From: Candidatus Sulfotelmatobacter sp.
Lineage (GTDB): Bacteria; Acidobacteriota; Terriglobia; Terriglobales; Acidobacteriaceae
Reading direction: 5' to 3'
Assembly: GCA_030045935.1 (NCBI GenBank)
Contig: JASIEN010000453.1
Coordinates: 1 to 12,066 of the forward strand
DNA length: 12,066 bases
A model generated the notes under the pieces. It worked only from the letters and a program-made list of their open reading frames with translations, was not told the origin of the DNA and searched no databases. This document shows, piece after piece, positions 6,768-12,066 of this stretch (positions are counted from its first letter, which is position 1; each line of letters starts with the position of its first letter). The translations under genes and the position numbers were made by a program.

Positions 6768-6775
6768 GCACTCAC

Positions 6776-7279
6776 ATGCGAGTTCTGGGTGTCGACTGCG
6801 GCGGCGAATACACGGGCTACGGTGTGGTCGATAAGAGTCCCGCGGGAGAATTAGTCTGTCTGAGTTGCGGCGCGATTCGCCTGTCGCCACGCGAGCCGCT
6901 CGCGCGCCGTCTGGCACACATTTACGATGGTCTCGGAGCGCTCATCCAAGAGCATTTTCCTGACGAGGTAGCCATCGAAGAAGTTTTCTATGCGGTCAAT
7001 GTGAAATCGGCCTTGAAGCTCGGCCAGGTGCGGGGCGTGGCTATGCTGGCGGCAGCAGCAGCAGGATTGGAAGTCGCCGAGTACTCTCCGCTCACCATCA
7101 AATCATCGGTGGTCGGCTATGGCCGCGCCGAGAAAGAACAAGTGCAGCAAATGGTGACGCGCCTGCTGCGAATGCCCGAACCGCCTGAACCAATGGATGC
7201 ATCCGACGCGCTCGCGATTGCTATATGCCATCTCCATACGCTCGAAACACTGCAAAAACAGAAGATGGCTGCCCGGTGA
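6776..7279 (+). CDS. ruvC: Holliday junction endonuclease RuvC
   Basis: A 167-residue protein of standard RuvC length that resolves four-way DNA junctions during recombination repair, normally as a dimer working with the RuvAB branch-migration motor. The four acidic metal-binding residues are all present: Asp7 in RVLGVDCG, Glu68 in VAIEEVF, and Asp141 and Asp144 in DASDALAIAICH. The conserved NVKSALKLGQVRGV stretch (75-88) and the YSPLTIKSSVVGYGRAEKEQV region (103-123) also match the family. The ATG at 6776 puts Asp7 at the canonical position. ruvA and ruvB are not adjacent: the flanks are a phosphofructokinase gene and repeats followed by a secreted-protein gene, so ruvC appears to be transcribed alone. 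Confidence 0.95.
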   Translation: MRVLGVDCGGEYTGYGVVDKSPAGELVCLSCGAIRLSPREPLARRLAHIYDGLGALIQEHFPDEVAIEEVFYAVNVKSALKLGQVRGVAMLAAAAAGLEVAEYSPLTIKSSVVGYGRAEKEQVQQMVTRLLRMPEPPEPMDASDALAIAICHLHTLETLQKQKMAAR

Positions 7280-7295
7280 GAAAGATCGCCGGTTT

Positions 7296-7410
7296 GGGAA
7301 GGGGTACCGCTTCAGCAGCGCCGTTAAGAGCCAGAAATAAAACCGGGAAGGGCACGGCTTTGGCCGTGCCGTCAAGCGCCAGAAAACCCCCTCGGCTTTA
7401 GCCGCGGAGG
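7296..7410. repeat. Two degenerate tandem hairpin repeat units
   Basis: The gap between ruvC and the next gene carries two diverged copies of a unit of about 48 bases, each beginning GGGAAGGG and including GCCGT(T/C)AAG(A/C)GCCAGAAA (7320-7337 and 7368-7385, 16 of 18 bases alike). The second copy has a perfect hairpin, GGCACGGC (7351-7358) with GCCGTGCC (7363-7370). A further hairpin-like segment, CCTCGGC TTTA GCC...GAGG, is at 7390-7410. Hairpins with a CGGCTTTAGCCG-like core are, from general familiarity, common dispersed intergenic repeats in Acidobacteriota. None is followed by a T-run, so I do not call a rho-independent terminator. Confidence 0.6.
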
Positions 7411-7436
7411 TATTACCGTTTGTCATCTGTAATTCT

Positions 7437-8114
7437 ATGGGACAAGTTGCACTTCTCACTCTAATCGTCTTTTCTGGCGTTTTTGGATCTGCTGCCGCGC
7501 AACAATCTTTGGCAACCAACCCTCAATCCACGCCCACAATCACCTTTACTCTCGATTTCCCCCGATCGACTCCTCCACACTACTCAATCAATGTCGCTGC
7601 TGACGGCCACGCGCGCTATGAATGCACTTGCTCCGTTGATGCGGATTCCGATCCAGAGAATTACCACTCAGACTTCGAGATATCACCGGCAAACCGCCAG
7701 CGAATTTTCGATTGGGCGAAGCAGGCGAAATTCTTTACCGGCAAAGTTGATTCGGGCAACAACAAGCTGGCTTTCATTGGCACCAAGGAGCTTAGCTATA
7801 ACGACGCCGAGCGTTCTACCAAAGCTCGCTACAACTATTCCAACTTGGAGCCCGTCCGGCAGTTGACAACGCTTTTTCAGCAGATTGCCGCTACCCAGGA
7901 TTACGGCCACCGCCTGGCGTACTACCATCGCTATCAAAAGCTGGCGCTTGATGATGAGCTCAAGCGCATGGAAGGTCAGGCGAAGAACGATGAACTGGCC
8001 GAAATCCACAGCATCGAGCCAGTCCTGCGCGAGATCGTCGACGATAATTCAGTGATCAACGTTGACCGGGAGCGCGCCAAGGAGTTGATGGAAACGGGCC
8101 GCACGATGCATTGA
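7437..8114 (+). CDS. Secreted protein of unknown function
   Basis: A 225-residue protein that begins with a hydrophobic signal-peptide-like segment (about residues 3-21, with probable cleavage after SAAA), then a Pro/Thr/Ser-rich stretch and a mixed alpha/beta region. The n-region has no positive charge, which is unusual for a Sec signal, and no Shine-Dalgarno is visible, so the true start could differ slightly. There is no lipobox. The segment ITFTLDFP...HYSINVAADGHARYE (about 35-62) and FTGKVDSGNNKLAFIGTKEL (97-116) read like a conserved fold, and the C-terminal half is helical and charged (KLALDDELKRMEGQAKNDEL). I recall similar proteins of unknown role in Acidobacteriota but cannot assign a family. 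Two cysteines, in the ECTC motif at about 62-65, could form a disulfide. It ends 8 bases before the convergent kinase gene. Confidence 0.75.
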   Translation: MGQVALLTLIVFSGVFGSAAAQQSLATNPQSTPTITFTLDFPRSTPPHYSINVAADGHARYECTCSVDADSDPENYHSDFEISPANRQRIFDWAKQAKFFTGKVDSGNNKLAFIGTKELSYNDAERSTKARYNYSNLEPVRQLTTLFQQIAATQDYGHRLAYYHRYQKLALDDELKRMEGQAKNDELAEIHSIEPVLREIVDDNSVINVDRERAKELMETGRTMH

Positions 8115-8122
8115 ACCCGGAT

Positions 8123-10963
8123 CTATTGCAGTTTCGCGTACTCCGCTTTTGCTTGCTTCAAAATGGGGATGTCGGGATCAGCATCTTTCCACAAAGCGAG
8201 GAAGTCCTGGTAGGCTGTCTTAGCTTTTGCCTGGTCGCCTGCCATTTCGTAAGCTCGACCGAGTTGCAAGTAAGCCAGCGCACCGGGAGGCTCGTTTAAG
8301 ACGATGCCGGGGTGTTCGATTATTTTCTGAAACTCAGCAACGGCAGCAGAGCCTTGATGCCCCGCCAGAAATGCCTGGCCGCGCAGGTAGAGTGGATAGA
8401 GATTAAAATTTAAGGTCTGAGCGGGAGCCCCGAGCTCATACGGAGCGGCGGCTGATAACGAGTCTATTGCCTTGCTTGCGCCGTTTGCCGCAAGAGCGAT
8501 GGCTGCGTGAATTGTCGGCAGATAGTTAAACTGCACTACGGTATCTTGAGGGAACCGCTTGCTCAGGTCGTTAGTCAGGCGAGCAGCTTGTGGGGCATCG
8601 CCTGAGAGACCAACTGCTAATGTCGACATCGCTTCTACATCTCTGCCGTTTGAGAGCGCAAGCGCCGCCTGGGCCTCCTGTTTGGCAGCATCCATGTTCC
8701 CGACCAATGCCTCGCGCACCGCAGCTTCTGCCTCATAGCTCGCTGCGGTTTCTTTTTCATCAGCTCTTTGGGCGGTGTCGGCTGCACGCCGCGTCAGCTC
8801 GCGCGCTTTCTTAAATTGTCCCCCGTATGCTGCGGTGTCCGATTCGAAGTAGAGTATGACGTCTTCATAGCCCGGCTTGCCCATTAGGCCAGCAGCTTCT
8901 CGCTCCATGCCCGCAGGGTCATGCTGGAGAAAATTAACCAGGTTCAGGTAGGCGTGAATTTGGAGAGTATCAAGGCCACGAGCTTGCGCCTGCTGAGCCA
9001 TGGTTTTGGCCTCCTCCAGGCGGTTCAGATAAAGGAAAGCCGAGACAAGGTTTGCGTAGGCAGTTCCATTTGCGGCGTTCACTCGCAGAGCTTCCTGACA
9101 TGCTGCGAGCGCTTTGTCGTAGCTGCCGAGTTGAACGTACACCGCGGCCAGGTTTGTGGATGGCACATCATCGCGTGGGTAGGTCTGTGCCCACAATTCA
9201 AGGTTTTTGCGGGCGGCCTCGAGGTCGCCCGTCATGAATTGCTCGTAATGGGTGTCAATGTAAAATCTCTCTTGTTCGCTCACGCGTTCCCGCAATTCAT
9301 GTGCTTTGCGTACAGCTTCGCCGGAGCGGCCGGTCTGGGCCAAGTTGAAGTAGCTGGTTCCCAGGCGGGCATACGCCATTGCGAAGTTAGGGTCCAGGTC
9401 TATAGCCCGCTGGAATAACGGGATAGCCGCGGCGAAGTCATTTCTGACGGTCGATTCCTCATAGCCGTTGCCGTAAGCTTTGAGCGCTTCCAGCGATGCC
9501 GTGGTCACGTTTTCCGGTGGGGCGTCGTACTTCTGCACGGAGGCCAGCGATTCGCCAAGCTTGCTGCGGATTTCGGATGCCACCCTTCCTAAACTATCGA
9601 GCACGTGATTCTTATCAACGGCCTGCGCTTCCGCACTCGCCAGCGATTCCCCGGTTGCACAGTTGACCGCCTTCAACGTTAAAAGGTATTCAGTGCCCAC
9701 CTGCGCAATCGAACCATCCAGAACTGCCGTGCCGGCTGTGCGCTGACAGACTTGTCGAGCCAGGTCCGGAGTCAGCCGTGTGCCGCTGGGTTGGGCCATC
9801 AGAGAGAGCGTCTGAGCGATGCGTTCCTCGGACAGCAGGTTGAGAAATGGTGACTGCTCTAGCTGTGCGGATAATCCTTGTCGCAGAGTGCCATCAAATA
9901 CCGGATCGCCCGTCGTGTTGACAAACTCCGCGAGTACAACAGTATCTTTCTCCGTGAGTTTGAGCGGGCGATGCAGGCGGTAATAGGCGCCTGCCCCAGC
10001 CAGGATGAGCACCAGCGCCGCCGCTCCAACTATCCAGAGTATCCGTTGGTTACGCGGCGCGGGCCTAGTCTCTGCCGCCGGCGTCGATTTGTGCGACTCT
10101 GTATCGCGCTTTAGCCGCTGCAAATCGGTGTGAATATCGGCCGCGTGCTGATAGCGCAGATTTCGGTCTTTCTCCAAACACTTGTTGATGATCCGCTCTA
10201 ACTCAGGAGGAATATTCCGATTAAGTCGAATGAGCGGCGGGGGATCGGAATCGAGGATGGCTTTGAATATGAGGGCGGTGGTTTCGCCATCGAAGGGCAA
10301 CTGCCCGCTGGCCATTTCGTACAGCAACGCGCCGAACGAGAACAGGTCGGTGCGAGCATCGAGCTCTTTTCCCTTCGCCTGCTCCGGGGACATGTATGCG
10401 ATCGTGCCGATCGCCTTTCCCGGACTGGTGAGGCGGTCAGGGCTCGAGTCGAGCGTCGGAAGGGATCCACCCGCGGCTGGTGTGCCAGTCTGCGCGGTGA
10501 CCTTCGCCAGGCCGAAATCCAGTACCTTTGCGTGCCCACGTTCCGTCACAAAAATGTTGGCTGGTTTGACGTCTCGATGAACGATTCCCTTGGCGTGCGC
10601 CGCATCCAGGGCATCCGCGATCTCGATGGCCAAAGAAAGAATCAGGTCCGTGTCCATGGGACGCTTGCCGATGCGGTGCTTTAAAGTCATGCCGTCAAGA
10701 AACTCCATGACGATGAACGGCTTGCCATCCTGCTGGCCGATTTCGTAAATGGTGCAGATGTTAGGGTGATTCAATGCGGAAGCAGCCTGCGCCTCTCGTT
10801 GAAACCGGGCCAGAGTCTGGGGGTCTTTGGTGAGTTCATCGGGCAGGAACTTCAGGGCCACAAATCGTCGCAAGGATACGTCTTCCGCCTTGTAGACGAC
10901 ACCCATCCCCCCACCGCCGAGTTTTTCGAGGATGCGGTAGTGCGAAATGGTCTCGCCGATCAT
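8123..10963 (-). CDS. Membrane Ser/Thr protein kinase with TPR-rich sensor region
   Basis: A 946-residue protein. Residues 9-285 form a PknB-type kinase: glycine loop GGGGMG (16-21), ATP-anchoring Lys38 in ALKFL, catalytic loop HRDVKPAN (129-136), DFG at 149-151, a long Ser/Thr/Gly/Pro-rich activation loop, then GTIAYMSPEQ (186-195). All catalytic residues are intact, so activity is expected, and the HRD Arg suggests activation by loop phosphorylation. A single membrane helix is at about 309-327. The outer part starts with a region of about 340-480 resembling TolB-N/FlgO-like domains seen in similar kinases, followed by multiple TPR-like helical pairs up to the C-terminus (clear units near 495-545, 600-660 and 890-940). 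This architecture is typical of the large kinase families in Acidobacteriota; ligand and substrates are unknown. The start ATG lacks a strong Shine-Dalgarno. Confidence 0.92.
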   Translation of the reverse strand: MIGETISHYRILEKLGGGGMGVVYKAEDVSLRRFVALKFLPDELTKDPQTLARFQREAQAASALNHPNICTIYEIGQQDGKPFIVMEFLDGMTLKHRIGKRPMDTDLILSLAIEIADALDAAHAKGIVHRDVKPANIFVTERGHAKVLDFGLAKVTAQTGTPAAGGSLPTLDSSPDRLTSPGKAIGTIAYMSPEQAKGKELDARTDLFSFGALLYEMASGQLPFDGETTALIFKAILDSDPPPLIRLNRNIPPELERIINKCLEKDRNLRYQHAADIHTDLQRLKRDTESHKSTPAAETRPAPRNQRILWIVGAAALVLILAGAGAYYRLHRPLKLTEKDTVVLAEFVNTTGDPVFDGTLRQGLSAQLEQSPFLNLLSEERIAQTLSLMAQPSGTRLTPDLARQVCQRTAGTAVLDGSIAQVGTEYLLTLKAVNCATGESLASAEAQAVDKNHVLDSLGRVASEIRSKLGESLASVQKYDAPPENVTTASLEALKAYGNGYEESTVRNDFAAAIPLFQRAIDLDPNFAMAYARLGTSYFNLAQTGRSGEAVRKAHELRERVSEQERFYIDTHYEQFMTGDLEAARKNLELWAQTYPRDDVPSTNLAAVYVQLGSYDKALAACQEALRVNAANGTAYANLVSAFLYLNRLEEAKTMAQQAQARGLDTLQIHAYLNLVNFLQHDPAGMEREAAGLMGKPGYEDVILYFESDTAAYGGQFKKARELTRRAADTAQRADEKETAASYEAEAAVREALVGNMDAAKQEAQAALALSNGRDVEAMSTLAVGLSGDAPQAARLTNDLSKRFPQDTVVQFNYLPTIHAAIALAANGASKAIDSLSAAAPYELGAPAQTLNFNLYPLYLRGQAFLAGHQGSAAVAEFQKIIEHPGIVLNEPPGALAYLQLGRAYEMAGDQAKAKTAYQDFLALWKDADPDIPILKQAKAEYAKLQ

Positions 10964-10992
10964 AATGCCGAAAGAAAGCTCGAATGGCGGTA

Positions 10993-11021
10993 ATGCTACG
11001 GACGCGCCTCAGGCAAGTCAA
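10993..11021 (-). promoter_or_regulatory. Sigma-70-like promoter for the kinase gene
   Basis: On the minus strand, TTGACT (complement of 11016-11021; 5 of 6 to TTGACA) and TAGCAT (complement of 10993-10998; 4 of 6 to TATAAT) are separated by exactly 17 bases. This would start transcription near 10986, giving a leader of about 20 bases before the ATG ending at 10963. The match is reasonable but unverified. Confidence 0.45.
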
Positions 11022-11103
11022 TGGTCCCCCGGATTCGGACAGGCTGGGGCACTCGCCGGCGATAGATTTGACAATTTGAAGCTAACCTTCCTCGGGCGAT
11101 CCG

Positions 11104-11112
11104 TGCTCTAAT
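11104..11112 (+). promoter_or_regulatory. Candidate extended -10 element for the FecR-domain gene
   Basis: TGCTCTAAT is a TGn-extended -10 (TCTAAT, 5 of 6 to TATAAT) that would start the transcript near 11119, about 28 bases before the ATG. No recognisable -35 is at the proper distance; a perfect TTGACA at 11068-11073 is about 33 bases away, too far to pair with it. Low certainty. Confidence 0.3.
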
Positions 11113-11146
11113 AGGCTTAACAGATAAGGCAGTTCAGGGGTGGTCT

Positions 11147-12016
11147 ATGTTGAATCCACGACTTCGCTCCTTTCTTTGTTCGATCTTCGCGGCAACTCTA
11201 ACCTCAATGCTTCTTTCGCTGGCCGCCATGGCCGAATCGCAGGTGCGCATCGTCCGCTTGAGCGACGTGCAGGGCACGGTGCAGATCAATAAGAACTCTG
11301 GGCTCGGCTTCGAAACCGCGTTCATGAATCTCCCCATTACGCAGGGAACTGAACTGCGCACACTCAACAATGGCCGCGCCGAAATCGAATTCGAAGACGG
11401 CAGCGCGCTTCGACTTACGCCTGGCACTACCGTCGAGTTCGACACGCTTAATGCGAACGACGATGGAAAGCGTATTTCCAGAGTCAAGCTGGTTGAGGGG
11501 AGGGCTTACGTTAACTGGTTCGGCAAAAGCGGCGACGAATTCACGCTGAATTTTTCGCAGGAGAAAGTTTCGCTGACGCAGCCCGCACACTTCCGGGTGA
11601 CCACTTCGGCGAACAGCGCAGAGGTTGCCAGCTTCAAAAATGAAATTGAAGTCACGGGAGCAGCTGGCACGGTGAAAGTCGCGAGAGACAAGATGGTCAG
11701 CTTCGACGTACAAGACAATGACCGCGCCGCCGTAGCAAAGAATGTTGTGGCAGATCCTTACGACGAATGGGACCAGCAGGCAAGTGACTACCACGATCAG
11801 TACGCGAAAAACAACAAGACGCCCGTTGGTTACGGCGCAAGTGACCTCAACTACTATGGCAGCTACACCAATGTTCCCGGCTATGGCAATCTCTGGCAAC
11901 CATATTTTGCGGGCTCCGGCTGGGATCCGTTTATGGATGGCGCGTGGTCATGGTATCCGGGATATGGATTCTTGTGGGCGTCCGCTTATCCCTGGGGCTG
12001 GCTGCCTTACAACTAA
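11147..12016 (+). CDS. Secreted FecR-domain protein, interrupted by an in-frame stop
   Basis: The open frame encodes 289 residues. It begins with a Sec signal peptide (basic MLNPRLR, hydrophobic to about residue 28, cleavage probably after AMA). A FecR-like beta-rich domain spans about 32-125 (VRIVRLSDVQGTVQI, ITQGTELRTLNNGRAEIEFEDGSALRLTPGT). A Tyr/Gly/Trp/Pro-rich tail begins near 230, with repeated GYG, YPGYG and WGW motifs, similar to the DUF6600-type tails of acidobacterial FecR-domain proteins. The frame stops at TAA 12014-12016 directly after PWGWLPYN, but the same frame downstream continues with more of the same tail, so the real gene was probably longer. Shine-Dalgarno AGGGG at 11136-11140 supports the start. 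It lacks the membrane topology of sigma-regulating FecR proteins, so it is more likely an envelope or surface protein than an anti-sigma regulator. Divergent from the kinase gene. Confidence 0.8.
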   Translation: MLNPRLRSFLCSIFAATLTSMLLSLAAMAESQVRIVRLSDVQGTVQINKNSGLGFETAFMNLPITQGTELRTLNNGRAEIEFEDGSALRLTPGTTVEFDTLNANDDGKRISRVKLVEGRAYVNWFGKSGDEFTLNFSQEKVSLTQPAHFRVTTSANSAEVASFKNEIEVTGAAGTVKVARDKMVSFDVQDNDRAAVAKNVVADPYDEWDQQASDYHDQYAKNNKTPVGYGASDLNYYGSYTNVPGYGNLWQPYFAGSGWDPFMDGAWSWYPGYGFLWASAYPWGWLPYN

Positions 12017-12066
12017 GGTAACTGGGCCTTCGTTCCCGGCTATGGCTGGGGATGGCAACCGGGTGG
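12014..12066 (+). pseudogene. In-frame continuation of the FecR-domain gene after a TAA stop, cut by window edge
   Basis: Reading on in the same frame after the TAA gives GNWAFVPGYGWGWQPGG up to the window end. This is the same Tyr/Gly/Trp tail type as the residues before the stop, and in relatives the position of the stop is normally a Tyr within a PY-x-Y-G-x-W pattern. TAA differs from the Tyr codons TAT and TAC by one base, so a single nonsense substitution or a base-calling error explains it. The end of the gene lies beyond the window. Confidence 0.65.

Noticed and set aside
7351..7370. Rho-independent terminator for ruvC
   Set aside because: The hairpin is strong but is followed by GTCAAGCG and not by a T-run, and it belongs to a repeated unit.
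11068..11073. Perfect TTGACA as a -35 box for the FecR-domain gene
   Set aside because: At 16-18 bases downstream the sequence is GC-rich (CTCGGG) with no -10; the nearest -10-like element is about 33 bases away.
11204..11899. 231-codon minus-strand open frame across the FecR-domain gene
   Set aside because: The opposite strand has a signal peptide, Shine-Dalgarno and recognisable FecR-type sequence; the minus frame has none.

Overview
The window looks like chromosomal DNA of a moderately GC-rich Gram-negative-type bacterium, most likely an Acidobacteriota member (Koribacter/Terriglobia-like). Clues are a PknB-type kinase fused to TPR repeats, a FecR-domain protein with a Tyr/Gly/Trp-rich tail, and several short hairpin repeats that I recall from such genomes. 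This placement is inference from style and not from a database hit. I see no rRNA, tRNA, CRISPR array, phage or transposase gene.

Left part (1-3157): a free-standing acyl carrier protein, then a 159-base gap filled with repeats, then an AMP-forming acyl-CoA/acyl-ACP ligase overlapping by 4 bases (GTGA) with a diacylglycerol-kinase-type lipid kinase. Together they suggest a small lipid-activation and lipid-phosphorylation unit. The lipid kinase carries an in-frame extra segment that contains a repeat-like DNA motif.

Middle part (3183-5440): a small four-helix membrane protein, then a membrane-anchored thioredoxin-like protein overlapping by 4 bases with a VKOR-family protein (a probable disulfide-forming pair that is fused into one protein in some other bacteria), then an esterase-D/enterochelin-esterase-like hydrolase. 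Convergent to these is a 6-phosphofructokinase whose active-site residues (Asp104, Lys124) match the pyrophosphate-dependent type. A stand-alone ruvC follows in the opposite direction.

Right part (7280-12066): degenerate tandem hairpin repeats, a secreted protein of unknown function, a long convergent Ser/Thr kinase with a membrane segment and TPR-rich C-terminal half, and, divergent from it, a secreted FecR-domain protein. That last gene has an in-frame TAA, after which the same frame continues to encode recognisable family sequence up to the window edge, so it is probably a nonsense-interrupted gene or carries a base error.

The most noteworthy observations are the interrupted FecR-domain gene, the repeat-derived insertion in the lipid kinase, and the pyrophosphate-type signature of the phosphofructokinase. 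I found no convincing wholly new multi-gene system.
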